Notes: a model not told the origin generated them from the letters alone. 17,095 nucleotides of DNA from Actinomycetota bacterium (GCA_016870295.1 VGBY01000014.1:1-17095), one strand, 5' to 3'; positions 6,078 through 13,678 are shown, numbered from the stretch's first letter. Translations and numbers: made by a program.

Positions 6078-6380
6078 ATGAAACTGCGTAAAGGTGACAA
6101 CGTGCGCGTGATCAGCGGTAAGGATCGCGGTAAGGAAGGCGAAGTGAAGCGCGTTCTTCCGGCCGCCAACAAGGTGGTCGTCGAAGGCGTCAACATCGCC
6201 AGCCGACACACCGCACGTCGCAACGAGAAGCAAGCGAGCGAGATCAAGAAGATCGAGATGCCCATCTCGGCCTCGAACGTGATGCTCGTGCACAAGGGCA
6301 AGGTCACACGCGTCGGGCACAAGGTCGACGGCAAGGGCAACAAGGTGCGCATCGCGCGCAGCACGGGAGACGAGATTTGA
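6078..6380 (+). CDS. rplX: 50S ribosomal protein L24
   Basis: L24 starts 50S assembly and sits near the tunnel exit. The 100-residue protein shows the KOW motif near the N-terminus (residues about 5-32: DNVRVISGKDRGKEGEVKRV) and the conserved VEGVNIASRHTARR segment. The ATG follows the rplN TAG with no gap, and the GGAGG ribosome-binding site lies inside the rplN coding region. The TGA stop overlaps the next gene's ATG. Confidence 0.97.
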   Translation: MKLRKGDNVRVISGKDRGKEGEVKRVLPAANKVVVEGVNIASRHTARRNEKQASEIKKIEMPISASNVMLVHKGKVTRVGHKVDGKGNKVRIARSTGDEI

Positions 6381-7009
6381 TGGCTACCACGACCTACGTA
6401 CCGCGCCTCAAGTCGCACTACCGCGACGTCGTGCGCGCCGACCTCATGAAGCAGTTGGGCGTGAAGAACCCGATGCAGGTGCCGACCATCGAGAAGATCG
6501 TCTTGAACATGGGCGTCGGCAAGGCGACCCAGCAGGCATCGCTGCTCGACGGGGCGGTTGCCGACTTGACGGCGATCACCGGCCAGAAGCCGATCGTCAC
6601 CAAGTCGCGCGACGCCATCGCCTCGTTCAAGGTGCGCGAGAACCAAGCGATCGGCGCCAAGGTCACCCTGCGCGGCGACCGCATGTGGGAATTCTTCGAC
6701 CGGCTGCTCTCCGTCGCCATCCCGCGCATCCGTGACTTCCGCGGTTTGCCGGGTCGTTCGTGGGACGGGCACGGCAACTACACCTTCGGTCTCACCGAGC
6801 AGATGGTGTTCATGGAGATCAACTACGACAGGGTGGACGTGCCGCGCGGCATGGACATCACGATCGTGACCTCTGCAAAGGATGATCTCACCGGCAAGGC
6901 GTTGCTCGATGCCTTCGGCTTCCCGTTCCGCAAGGGCGAGATGCCGGCGTCGACCAAGCGCGTGAAGAAGCAGTTGAAGAAGAAGTCACTCGTTCAGGGC
7001 AATTCGTAA
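6380..7009 (+). CDS. rplE: 50S ribosomal protein L5
   Basis: L5 binds 5S rRNA and contacts P-site tRNA. The protein has the family signatures VPTIEKIVLNMGVG (about residues 35-48), GQKPIVTKSRDAIASFKVRE and RDFRGLPGRSWDGHGNYTFG. I chose the ATG that overlaps the rplX stop (TGATG) over the TTG one codon upstream, because ATG is the stronger codon and GGGAGA sits at good distance. The length of 209 exceeds the usual 179-187; the excess is a Lys-rich C-terminal tail (TKRVKKQLKKKSL). Confidence 0.97.
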   Translation: MATTTYVPRLKSHYRDVVRADLMKQLGVKNPMQVPTIEKIVLNMGVGKATQQASLLDGAVADLTAITGQKPIVTKSRDAIASFKVRENQAIGAKVTLRGDRMWEFFDRLLSVAIPRIRDFRGLPGRSWDGHGNYTFGLTEQMVFMEINYDRVDVPRGMDITIVTSAKDDLTGKALLDAFGFPFRKGEMPASTKRVKKQLKKKSLVQGNS

Positions 7010-7029
7010 GCAAAGGATCAACGACCACA

Positions 7030-7215
7030 ATGGCCAAGAAGTCACTCCGTAACAAAGCAGCGGCAACACCGAAGTTCAAGGTGCGCTCGTACACGCGCTG
7101 TCAGCGCTGTGGGCGTGCCCGAGCGGTGTACCGCAAGTTCGGGCTCTGCCGCATCTGCCTGCGCAATCTGGCGCACGCCGGCGAGATTCCCGGGCTGCGA
7201 AAGTCGAGCTGGTAG
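7030..7215 (+). CDS. rpsN: 30S ribosomal protein S14, zinc-binding (type Z)
   Basis: S14 stabilises the 30S head near S19 and S3. The 61-residue size and two CXXC pairs (Cys24/Cys27 and Cys40/Cys43) mark the short zinc-ribbon form, which in many actinobacteria has a longer zinc-independent paralogue elsewhere. The C-terminus GEIPGLRKSSW is diagnostic. An AAAGGA lies about 12 bases before the ATG, a longer spacing than its neighbours. The gene stands in the usual place between rplE and rpsH. Confidence 0.97.
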   Translation: MAKKSLRNKAAATPKFKVRSYTRCQRCGRARAVYRKFGLCRICLRNLAHAGEIPGLRKSSW

Positions 7216-7220
7216 GCGAC

Positions 7221-7622
7221 ATGATCACTGATCCGATCTCCGACATGCTCACTCGCATTCGCAACGCGAACGTCGCCATGCGCGACAGCGTCGTGATGCC
7301 GTCATCCAAGCAGAAGGTGGCGCTGGCAGAAATCCTGAAGAAAGAGGGCTACATCGCCGACTTCGCGGTGGCTGAGGGCGAGACGAAGAGCAGCAAGCTG
7401 CTGAAGATCGAGATGAAGTACTCCGACGATCGTCGTCGCACCATCTCGGGTATCAAGCGCGTCTCGACGCCTGGTCTGCGCATCTATCGTCGCGCGACGG
7501 ATGTGCCGCGCGTGTTGGGCGGTCTTGGTGTCGCAGTGTTGTCCACGAGTCACGGGCTCATGACCGACCGCGAGGCGCGCAAGCGCAACGTCGGTGGCGA
7601 AGTCATGTGTTACGTGTGGTGA
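7221..7622 (+). CDS. rpsH: 30S ribosomal protein S8
   Basis: S8 is a primary 16S rRNA-binding protein of the 30S platform; in E. coli it represses the spc operon by binding the rplE mRNA. The 133-residue product begins MITDPISDMLTRIRNANVA, and it ends with the family signature LGVAVLSTSHGLMTDREARK followed by GGEVMCYVW. It starts five bases after rpsN. I did not see an obvious S8-site mimic around the rplX-rplE junction, though a structural search would be needed to exclude one. Confidence 0.98.
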   Translation: MITDPISDMLTRIRNANVAMRDSVVMPSSKQKVALAEILKKEGYIADFAVAEGETKSSKLLKIEMKYSDDRRRTISGIKRVSTPGLRIYRRATDVPRVLGGLGVAVLSTSHGLMTDREARKRNVGGEVMCYVW

Positions 7623-7635
7623 GCCGGAGGAACCA

Positions 7636-8178
7636 ATGTCACGAGTAGGTAAAGCAGCAGTCGCGATTCCGCAGGGAGTCGACGTCACGATTGCGGGTTC
7701 CAGCGTCACCGTGAAGGGCGCCAAGGGTTCGCTCGTTCGCGAGATTCCGAGCGGCGTTTCGGTGAAGAAGGTCGAAACATCGCTCGTCGTCGAGCGCGAA
7801 GGTAATGACCGCTCGTTGCGCTCGCGTCACGGCATGGTGCGGGCAATGCTGCGCAACATGGTCGACGGCGTTACCCAGGGCTACATGAAGGAGCTCGACA
7901 TCATCGGCGTCGGATATCGCGCGGCAGCCAAGGGTGCCGACAAACTCGAGTTGTCGCTCGGTTTTTCGCACTCGGTGCCGTACGCCGCTCCGAAGGGCAT
8001 CACCTTCGAGGTTCCACAGCCCACGCGCATCATCGTGAAGGGTGCCGACAAGGAGTTGGTCGGCCAGGTCGCCGCCGAGATTCGTTCGTTCCGCTCCCCG
8101 GAGCCCTACAAGGGCAAGGGCGTTCGCTATGTGAACGAGCGCGTGTTGCGCAAAGCCGGCAAGACGGGCAAGAAGTAG
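7636..8178 (+). CDS. rplF: 50S ribosomal protein L6
   Basis: L6 lies near the GTPase-associated centre at the base of the L7/L12 stalk. The 180-residue product starts MSRVGKAAVAIPQGVDVTIA and contains the repeated L6 domains with GYMKELDIIGVGYRAAAKG and the C-terminal signature PEPYKGKGVRYVNERVLRKAGKTGKK. An ATG 42 bases upstream keeps the frame open, but it lies within rpsH; the chosen ATG has GGAGG at 7626-7630 and matches the family N-terminus. Confidence 0.98.
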   Translation: MSRVGKAAVAIPQGVDVTIAGSSVTVKGAKGSLVREIPSGVSVKKVETSLVVEREGNDRSLRSRHGMVRAMLRNMVDGVTQGYMKELDIIGVGYRAAAKGADKLELSLGFSHSVPYAAPKGITFEVPQPTRIIVKGADKELVGQVAAEIRSFRSPEPYKGKGVRYVNERVLRKAGKTGKK

Positions 8179-8189
8179 GAGGCACGACG

Positions 8190-8558
8190 ATGACCACGAT
8201 CGGAAAGAAGCGCCGCGAGGCCAGGTTGCGTCGCCATCGCCGCGTGCGCAAGAAGGTGCACGGCACCGCTGCTCGTCCGCGCCTCGCCGTGTATCGCAGC
8301 AACCGCCATCTCAGCGCGCAGTTGATCGACGACGAGTCGGGGCGCACGATCGCCTCGGCCACATCGCTCGAAGCCGACTTCCGCAAGCAACAGCCGGGTG
8401 GGAATGTCGCGGCAGCATCCGCTGTCGGCACGCTCATCGCCCAGCGCGCCAAGGCGGCGGGCATCAACACCGTGGTGTTCGATCGCGGTGGCTTCCTTTA
8501 TCACGGCCGCATCGCGGCAATCGCCGAAGCGGCTCGCGCCGCAGGATTGGAGTTCTGA
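8190..8558 (+). CDS. rplR: 50S ribosomal protein L18
   Basis: L18 binds 5S rRNA and, with L5, attaches it to the 50S subunit. The 122-residue protein has an Arg/Lys-rich N-terminus (KKRREARLRRHRRVRKKVHG), followed by RPRLAVYRSNRHLSAQLIDD and the C-terminal FDRGGFLYHGRIAAIAEAAR, all typical of L18. A clear GGAGG precedes the ATG. Its TGA overlaps the rpsE ATG (TGATG). Confidence 0.98.
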   Translation: MTTIGKKRREARLRRHRRVRKKVHGTAARPRLAVYRSNRHLSAQLIDDESGRTIASATSLEADFRKQQPGGNVAAASAVGTLIAQRAKAAGINTVVFDRGGFLYHGRIAAIAEAARAAGLEF

Positions 8559-9181
8559 TGACTGACGTCCAGCAGCCCGAACAGAACGAAGGTCGCGGTC
8601 GCCGCGAACGTCGTCCGCGCGAGCGCCGCGAGCCACGCCCCGAGGCCAAGCCCGGTGAGTTCGGTGAGTCGCGTGTCGTGCATGTGAACCGTGTCGCCAA
8701 AGTGGTGAAGGGTGGTCGACGATTCCAGTTCGCCGCCATCGTCGTCATCGGCGACAAGGCCGGTCGTGTCGGTCTCGGCTACGGCAAGGCGCGTGAAGTT
8801 CCGCTCGCCATCCAGAAGGGCACCGAGGACGCCAAGCGCAACGTATTCCGAGTTGCGTTGGCCGGCCCGACGATCACCCACACCATCGAAGGTGTGAACG
8901 GTGCGGCACGCGTGTTGCTGAAGCCTGCCGCCCCTGGTACCGGCGTTATCGCTGGTGGTGCCGCGCGCATCATCCTCGAGGAGGCCGGCATCAAGGACGT
9001 GCTCGCCAAGTCGCTTGGTTCGCCGAACTCGATCAACGTCGCCCGCGCCACCATCAACGGGTTGCGTTCGCTGTTGCGTCCCGATGATGTGGCCAAGCGC
9101 CGTGGTTTGTCGGAAGACGAGTTCGTACCGCGCGGTCTGTTGCGGGCGTTCAACGAGTCGAAGAAATCGGTTGCCAAGTAA
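8558..9181 (+). CDS. rpsE: 30S ribosomal protein S5
   Basis: S5 lies at the mRNA entry channel and influences decoding fidelity. The S5 domain signature is clear: RVAKVVKGGRRFQFAAIVVI (about residues 45-64), then GDKAGRVGLGYGKAREVP. The C-terminal domain contains GTGVIAGGAARIILEEAGI and NSINVARATINGL. The length of 207 exceeds E. coli's 166, mostly because of an Arg/Glu/Pro-rich N-terminal extension of about 40 residues, common in actinobacterial S5. It overlaps rplR by one base, with GGAG upstream. Confidence 0.98.
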   Translation: MTDVQQPEQNEGRGRRERRPRERREPRPEAKPGEFGESRVVHVNRVAKVVKGGRRFQFAAIVVIGDKAGRVGLGYGKAREVPLAIQKGTEDAKRNVFRVALAGPTITHTIEGVNGAARVLLKPAAPGTGVIAGGAARIILEEAGIKDVLAKSLGSPNSINVARATINGLRSLLRPDDVAKRRGLSEDEFVPRGLLRAFNESKKSVAK

Positions 9182-9189
9182 GGAGCATC

Positions 9190-9390
9190 ATGGCTGACAA
9201 GACCATCACCGTTCGCCAGAAGCGCTCGCAGATCGGCAGCATGCCCAAGACCCGCGCCACGCTGCGCGCGCTCGGCTTGCGCAAGATCGGCGACACCAAT
9301 GTGTTGCCCGATCGACCGGAAATCCGCGGCATGATTGCGCGCGTTCCACACCTCATTGAAATTGTCGTGAGCGACAAGAAAGGCAGCTGA
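9190..9390 (+). CDS. rpmD: 50S ribosomal protein L30
   Basis: L30 is a small 50S protein. The 66-residue product shows the family pattern ITVRQKRSQIGSMPKTRATL followed by ALGLRKIGDTNVLPDRPEIRGMI. It has a strong AAGGAG seven bases before its ATG and sits in its expected place between rpsE and rplO. Two bases separate it from rplO. Confidence 0.97.
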   Translation: MADKTITVRQKRSQIGSMPKTRATLRALGLRKIGDTNVLPDRPEIRGMIARVPHLIEIVVSDKKGS

Positions 9391-9392
9391 GC

Positions 9393-9881
9393 ATGCGCGT
9401 CGATCAAGTCGGCCCCAAGCACGGAGCCAAGAAGTCACCAAAGCGCGTCGGTCGTGGTATCGGCGGTAAGGGCGGCAAGACCGCCGGCCGTGGTACGAAG
9501 GGTCAGTACGCCCGCAACACCGTGGCCCGCGGCTTTGAAGGTGGCCAGATGCCCCTCAAGCAGCGCGTGCCGAAGTTGAAGGGCTTCAACAACCCGTTCC
9601 GCGTGGAGTATCAGGCGATCAACCTCGACACGCTCGACTCGCTCGGTACCACCGAAATCACCGCACAACTGCTCGTGCAAAAGGGTCTCATCCGCAAGGG
9701 CAACCTCGTGAAGGTGCTCGGTCGCGGCAAGGTGGGCAAGGCGCTCAAGGTGTCGGTGCATGCCGTGTCGAAGACGGCGGAACAGGCCATCACGGCGGCG
9801 GGTGGCACGATCACACTGCTGCCCAAGCCATTCCGTGGCGTGCGTCCGCCGGCCCGCGGCAGTCAGTTCACGAACCGCTAG
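9393..9881 (+). CDS. rplO: 50S ribosomal protein L15
   Basis: L15 is a late-assembly protein that binds 23S rRNA with a long unstructured Gly/Arg/Lys-rich N-terminal arm, visible here at residues about 8-45 (KRVGRGIGGKGGKTAGRGTK). The globular part contains EGGQMPLKQRVPKLKGFNNP and the KALKVSVHAVSKTAEQAITA stretch. At 162 residues it is slightly longer than the usual 145-150, owing to a C-terminal tail PFRGVRPPARGSQFTNR. It is followed by a 30-base gap before secY. Confidence 0.98.
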   Translation: MRVDQVGPKHGAKKSPKRVGRGIGGKGGKTAGRGTKGQYARNTVARGFEGGQMPLKQRVPKLKGFNNPFRVEYQAINLDTLDSLGTTEITAQLLVQKGLIRKGNLVKVLGRGKVGKALKVSVHAVSKTAEQAITAAGGTITLLPKPFRGVRPPARGSQFTNR

Positions 9882-9911
9882 TTTTCGCTCACAAGGAATC
9901 GGGGAACAACG

Positions 9912-11231
9912 ATGTTCGCACGAGTGAAGAGCCTGTTCACGGTCACCGACCTGCGCAACAAGGTGCTGTTCACCCTCTTCATCTTTGCGATCTATCGCAT
10001 CGGTGTGTCGTTGCGCGCCCCGGGAGTCGATGCCCAGGCGGTCAGTCAGTTGCGCGAAGCCTCGCGTTCGCAGGGCGCGCTCGGCTTCCTCAACTTGTTC
10101 TCGGGCGGCGCGTTCGGCAGTTTCTCGATCTTTGCCCTCGGCATCATGCCGTACATCACCGCGAGCATCATCATGCAGGTGCTCACGGTCGTGATCCCGA
10201 AGTTGGAGCAGTGGCAGCAAGAAGGTGCGGTCGGTCAACGCAAGATCACCCAGTGGACCCGCTACGTCGCGGTCGCCATCGCCACGCTGCAGGCCGCCGG
10301 TCTCACCTTCATCTTCGGGCAGGGCAACGGCTCGGCGTTCTTCGGTGCGGCGGCAACGGTGCCCGACGTGGTGTTGCTCGACCCGTTCATGCCGCGCGCG
10401 TTGATCGTGATCCCATCCCTCGTCGCCGGCACGACCTTTCTCATGTGGTTGGGTGAGTTGATCAGTCAACGCGGCATCGGTAACGGCATGTCGATGATGA
10501 TCTTCGTCTCGGTGGTGAGCGACCTGCCGTACAGCTACTACTCGTTGTTGCAGAGCAAGAAGACGTTCGTCTTCGTCGTGCTCGTCGGCGTGTCGTTGCT
10601 GATCTTGGCGGCCGTCGTGCGAGTGGAACTCGGCCAGCGTCGCATCCCCGTGCAGTTCGCGAAGCGTGTCGTTGGTCGTCGCCAATTCGGCGGCCAAAGC
10701 ACGTACATTCCGCTCAAGGTCAATCAGTCGGGCGTGATTCCGATCATCTTTGCGTCGTCGGTGTTGCTCTTGCCGGTGCTGTTGTCGAACATGCTGGGCA
10801 GTGCCGAGGGCTGGCGCGGTTCTGTAGCGCGATTCGTCGATCGCTATCTCATCAACAGCCAGAACATGTTGTACATCACGATCTTCTTCGTGATGATCAT
10901 CGCGTTCGCCTACTTCTACAACTCGATCGCCTTCGATCCGATTCGCCAAGCGGATCAGTTGCGCAAGCAGGGTGGCTTCGTGCCCGGTATTCGTCCCGGC
11001 CCGCAAACCGAGTCGTTCCTCGGCAAGACGGTGAACCGCATCACCTTGCCCGGCGCACTCTTCGTGGCGTTCATCGCGATCACGCCGTACATCATCTTGT
11101 GGATGGGTGATGTGCAGACGTTCCCGTTCGCCGGCACGACCGTGCTCATCGCCGTGGGTGTCGCCCTCGAATTGATGCGCCAGATCGACAGCCAACTCAT
11201 GCAGCGTGACTATCAGGGCTTCCTGAAGTGA
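9912..11231 (+). CDS. secY: Preprotein translocase subunit SecY
   Basis: SecY forms the protein-conducting channel of the Sec translocon in the cytoplasmic membrane, with SecE and SecG, powered by SecA or by ribosomes. The 439 residues contain about ten hydrophobic segments (first at about 18-36). The plug/TM2 signature is GGAFGSFSIFALGIMPYITA (65-84), followed by GELISQRGIGNGMS (181-194) and the cytosolic QRRIPVQFAKR loop (242-252). The C-terminus ends with LELMRQIDSQLMQRDYQGFLK. GGGGAA lies five bases from the ATG. Its last codons overlap the GTG of adk. Confidence 0.98.
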   Translation: MFARVKSLFTVTDLRNKVLFTLFIFAIYRIGVSLRAPGVDAQAVSQLREASRSQGALGFLNLFSGGAFGSFSIFALGIMPYITASIIMQVLTVVIPKLEQWQQEGAVGQRKITQWTRYVAVAIATLQAAGLTFIFGQGNGSAFFGAAATVPDVVLLDPFMPRALIVIPSLVAGTTFLMWLGELISQRGIGNGMSMMIFVSVVSDLPYSYYSLLQSKKTFVFVVLVGVSLLILAAVVRVELGQRRIPVQFAKRVVGRRQFGGQSTYIPLKVNQSGVIPIIFASSVLLLPVLLSNMLGSAEGWRGSVARFVDRYLINSQNMLYITIFFVMIIAFAYFYNSIAFDPIRQADQLRKQGGFVPGIRPGPQTESFLGKTVNRITLPGALFVAFIAITPYIILWMGDVQTFPFAGTTVLIAVGVALELMRQIDSQLMQRDYQGFLK

Positions 11232-11839
11232 CGATTCGGCTGGTCCTGCTCGGCCGGCAAGGTTCAGGCAAGGGTACGCAAGGTGCCCGGCTGGCCGCGC
11301 ACTACGGCATCGCCCACATCTCAACGGGGGAGATGTTGCGCAACGCGATCAAGCACGGCACGCCGGTCGGCAAAGTGGTGAAGGAAGTGATCGACAAGGG
11401 TGGTCTCGTTGAGGACGATCTGATGTCGAGTCTGGTGAAGGGTCGACTCGGCGAGGCCGACGCGCGAACACGCGGCTACCTGCTCGATGGCTACCCCCGC
11501 ACCTTGACCCAGGCGCAGGCCCTCGACGACATTGCCCGTGCCCGCCCGATCAACGTGGTCGTCGATCTGGAAGTGCCACGGGAGGTCGTCGCTGCGCGCA
11601 TCAGTGCCCGCCGCGAGGCCGAGCACCGCGTCGATGACTCCCCCGAGGCCGTCGAACACCGATTATCGCTCTATGACGAGCGCACCGCGCCGCTCATCGC
11701 CCACTATCGCCAACTCGGGGTGCTTTCCGTGGTGGATGGGGTGGGCACCCCCGATGAGGTGTTCACCCGTCTGGTCGCCGCGATTCAGACCGCCACCGGG
11801 GTCACCGGCCCGGGTGGCGACGGGCAGTCGCGCCGATAG
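11228..11839 (+). CDS. adk: Adenylate kinase (short-LID type)
   Basis: The enzyme converts ATP + AMP to two ADP in the cytosol. The P-loop is GRQGSGKGTQ (residues 9-18), the AMP-binding region holds STGEMLR (32-38), and the DGYPRT motif (88-92 region) replaces the commoner DGFPRT. The LID is minimal: ISARREAEHRVDDSPEAVEHR (from residue 125) has no zinc cysteines or long LID domain, as in many actinobacterial enzymes. The start is a GTG overlapping the secY stop (GTGA) with a weak ribosome-binding site. No map gene follows, unlike many spc clusters; infA comes next after 38 bases. Confidence 0.96.
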   Translation: MTIRLVLLGRQGSGKGTQGARLAAHYGIAHISTGEMLRNAIKHGTPVGKVVKEVIDKGGLVEDDLMSSLVKGRLGEADARTRGYLLDGYPRTLTQAQALDDIARARPINVVVDLEVPREVVAARISARREAEHRVDDSPEAVEHRLSLYDERTAPLIAHYRQLGVLSVVDGVGTPDEVFTRLVAAIQTATGVTGPGGDGQSRR

Positions 11840-11850
11840 CGTTACGAGTC

Positions 11851-11862
11851 GCCCTGCGGGGC
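11851..11862 (+). promoter_or_regulatory. Small hairpin with UGCG loop just before the infA ribosome-binding site
   Basis: GCCC and GGGC pair around TGCG, which fits the stable UNCG tetraloop class closed by a C-G pair. The stem is only 4 bp and ends four bases before the AAGGAG of infA. It could position the ribosome or slow degradation; it may also be incidental. Confidence 0.3.
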
Positions 11863-11865
11863 TTG

Positions 11866-11871
11866 AAGGAG
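11866..11871 (+). promoter_or_regulatory. Ribosome-binding site that fixes the CTG start of infA
   Basis: AAGGAG lies exactly six bases before an in-frame CTG (11878-11880). No ATG, GTG or TTG is available in frame at a usable distance; the only other candidate, TTG at 11863, comes before this Shine-Dalgarno sequence. Confidence 0.7.
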
Positions 11872-11877
11872 TCAGTT

Positions 11878-12102
11878 CTGGCAAAAAACAAGGAAGATGC
11901 CATCGTGCTGGAAGGCACGATCACCGAATCGTTGCCCAACGCAATGTTTCGAGTGGAACTCTCCAACGGGCGGTCCGTCTTGGCACACATATCCGGGAAG
12001 ATGCGGGTGAATTACATCCGAATCAACCCGGGCGACAGAGTGCAAGTTGAGCTGTCACCGTACGACCTCACCAGAGGCCGTATCACATTCCGATTCAAGT
12101 AA
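11878..12102 (+). CDS. infA: Translation initiation factor IF-1 (probable CTG start)
   Basis: IF-1 occupies the ribosomal A site during initiation. It is a single OB-fold; the signatures SLPNAMFRVELSNG, VLAHISGKMRVNYIRI and LSPYDLTRGRITFRFK are unmistakable. From the CTG the protein is 74 residues and begins (M)AKNKEDAIVLEGTI, aligning with the MAKK.DAIE.EGT start of other IF-1 proteins. A TTG at 11863 would add five residues but would place the strong AAGGAG inside the gene and leave it without a ribosome-binding site. CTG is a rare start, strongly discriminated against by IF-3, so it may limit or tune IF-1 output. A sequencing error in the start codon is possible. Confidence 0.93.
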   Translation: MAKNKEDAIVLEGTITESLPNAMFRVELSNGRSVLAHISGKMRVNYIRINPGDRVQVELSPYDLTRGRITFRFK

Positions 12103-12116
12103 GAGAAAGATCAGTC

Positions 12117-12230
12117 ATGAAAGTCCGCCCGAGCGTCAAGAAGATGTGCGAGAAGTGCAAAGTCATTCGTCGCCACGGTCGCGTCATGGTGATCTGCGAG
12201 AACCCGCGCCACAAGCAGCGCCAGGGATAA
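12117..12230 (+). CDS. rpmJ: 50S ribosomal protein L36 (zinc-binding)
   Basis: L36 is the smallest 50S protein, a zinc ribbon near the peptidyl-transferase region. I read 37 residues from the sequence: MKVRPSVKKMCEKCKVIRRH, then GRVMVICENPRHKQRQG. The zinc ligands Cys11, Cys14, Cys27 and His32 are all present, so this is the C+ form; many bacteria also carry a zinc-free paralogue elsewhere. AGAAAG precedes the ATG. It sits between infA and rpsM, as in most bacteria. Confidence 0.97.
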   Translation: MKVRPSVKKMCEKCKVIRRHGRVMVICENPRHKQRQG

Positions 12231-12243
12231 GGACGAACCAAAC

Positions 12244-12624
12244 ATGGCACGAATCTCCGGCGTTGACATCCCGCGCGAGAAGCGCGTGGAGATCGCCCTC
12301 ACCTACATTCACGGCATCGGTCGCCCGACATCGGCAAAGATGTGCGCCGACCTCGGCATCAACCCGAGCGTGCGTGTGCGTGACCTCACCGACTCCGACG
12401 TCAACAAGATTCGTGTCTACATCGAGAACAACCTGAAGGTCGAGGGCGACCGACGTCGCGACGTGCAGACCGACATCAAGCGCAAGATCGAGACCGGCTC
12501 GTACCAGGGCACGCGTCATCGTAAAGGCTTGCCGGTGCGCGGTCAGCGCACGCACACCAACGCGCGCACGCGCAAGGGCCCGAAGAAGACCGTCGCCAAC
12601 AAGAAAGTTGCCGTGAGGAAGTAA
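12244..12624 (+). CDS. rpsM: 30S ribosomal protein S13
   Basis: S13 lies in the 30S head, contacts P-site tRNA and forms bridges to L5. The 126-residue protein starts MARISGVDIPREKRVEIALT and contains the helix-two-turn-helix region IHGIGRPTSAKMCADLGINP. The signature RHRKGLPVRGQRTHTNARTR is followed by a Lys-rich tail that reaches into the P site. AAGGA lies upstream of the ATG. Its TAA is directly followed by the rpsK ATG. Confidence 0.98.
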   Translation: MARISGVDIPREKRVEIALTYIHGIGRPTSAKMCADLGINPSVRVRDLTDSDVNKIRVYIENNLKVEGDRRRDVQTDIKRKIETGSYQGTRHRKGLPVRGQRTHTNARTRKGPKKTVANKKVAVRK

Positions 12625-13029
12625 ATGTCAGACGCAGCAGCAACACCGGCACCACGCAAGGCGCGCAAGCGCGAACGCAAGAACGTGAACACCGGCATCG
12701 TGCACATCAAGAGCACCTTCAACAACACCATCGTTTCCATCACCGACGCGGCCGGCAATGTCATTGCGTGGGCGTCGTCGGGTGGGGTCGGTTTCACCGG
12801 CTCGCGCAAGTCGACGCCATTCGCCGCGCAGCTCGCCGCCGAGAAGGCCGGCCGTGCCGCGATGGAGATGGGTCTGCGTCGCGCCGAAGTGCTCGTGAAG
12901 GGCCCGGGCTCGGGTCGCGACACCGCGTTGCGTTCGATCCAGAACCTCGGCATCGAGGTCACGAGCGTGAAGGATGTCAGCCCCGTGCCACACAACGGCT
13001 GTCGTCAATCAAAGAGGAAGCGTCCGTAG
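12625..13029 (+). CDS. rpsK: 30S ribosomal protein S11
   Basis: S11 lies on the 30S platform near the E-site mRNA path. The 134-residue product has the conserved GIVHIKSTFNNTIVSITDAA (about residues 23-42), then WASSGGVGFTGSRKSTPFAA and the C-terminal DVSPVPHNGCRQSKRKRP. It follows rpsM with no intergenic base, and GAGGA in the end of rpsM serves as its ribosome-binding site. Confidence 0.98.
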   Translation: MSDAAATPAPRKARKRERKNVNTGIVHIKSTFNNTIVSITDAAGNVIAWASSGGVGFTGSRKSTPFAAQLAAEKAGRAAMEMGLRRAEVLVKGPGSGRDTALRSIQNLGIEVTSVKDVSPVPHNGCRQSKRKRP

Positions 13030-13031
13030 TC

Positions 13032-13649
13032 ATGGCTCGTTACACCGGTCCGAAAGTTCGTGTTTCTCGCCGCCTCGGCATCAACGTCTTTGAAAACGCG
13101 AAGGGTACCAAGGCCCTCGAGCGTCGTCCCTTCCCGCCCGGCGCGCATGGTCGCACGCGTCGTCGTTCGAGCGAGGGCGAGTACCTCAACCAGTTGCAGG
13201 AAAAGCAGAAGGCGAAGTACATCTACGGCGTGCTCGAGCGTCAATTCCGCAAGATCTACGAACAGGCCGTTCGCATGACGGGTCCGACCGGTGAGAACAT
13301 CCTGCGTCTCTTGGAACTGCGTCTCGACAACGTGGTGTACCGCGCCGGCTGGGCGGCCACTCGTCCGCAGGCCCGCCAGTTCGTCAGCCACGGCCTCGTG
13401 AAGGTGGATGGTCAGCGCGTGAACATCCCGTCGTACACGCTCGGCAAGGGTGAGATCGTCAGTCTCTCCGACAAGGCCCGCAACATGATCGTCATCCAGC
13501 ACAACATCGACACCCTCGGCCGTGCGCCGGTGGCGTGGCTTGACGCGCAGGATGGCGGCAAGGCGGTGGCCGTGCGCGACCTGCCGACTCGCGAACAGAT
13601 CGATGTTCCCGTCAAGGAACAACTCATCGTCGAGCTCTACTCGAAGTAA
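13032..13649 (+). CDS. rpsD: 30S ribosomal protein S4 (zinc-free form)
   Basis: S4 starts 30S assembly and in E. coli represses the alpha operon. The 205 residues begin MARYTGPKVRVSRRLGINVF. The RNA-binding S4 domain is at about 95-160, with RLDNVVYRAGWAATRPQARQ and VKVDGQRVNIPSYTLGKGE. The protein has no cysteine at all, so the N-terminal zinc knuckle found in C+ S4 is absent. The frame is open further upstream inside rpsK, but homology starts at this ATG, two bases after the rpsK stop. AGAGGA lies upstream. Confidence 0.97.
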   Translation: MARYTGPKVRVSRRLGINVFENAKGTKALERRPFPPGAHGRTRRRSSEGEYLNQLQEKQKAKYIYGVLERQFRKIYEQAVRMTGPTGENILRLLELRLDNVVYRAGWAATRPQARQFVSHGLVKVDGQRVNIPSYTLGKGEIVSLSDKARNMIVIQHNIDTLGRAPVAWLDAQDGGKAVAVRDLPTREQIDVPVKEQLIVELYSK

Positions 13650-13678
13650 CCCCCAACCAACAGCCAGGAGATACCACC

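Noticed and set aside
6377..6379. TTG start one codon before the rplE ATG
   Set aside because: The adjacent ATG overlaps the rplX stop in the common TGATG pattern, has a suitably spaced GGGAGA and is the stronger initiator.
9435..11324. A 629-residue open frame on the minus strand opposite rplO and secY
   Set aside because: Its composition is extremely rich in His, Arg, Asp and Glu, it is the complement of clear genes, and it has no ribosome-binding site or family resemblance. Long antisense frames are expected in GC-rich coding DNA.
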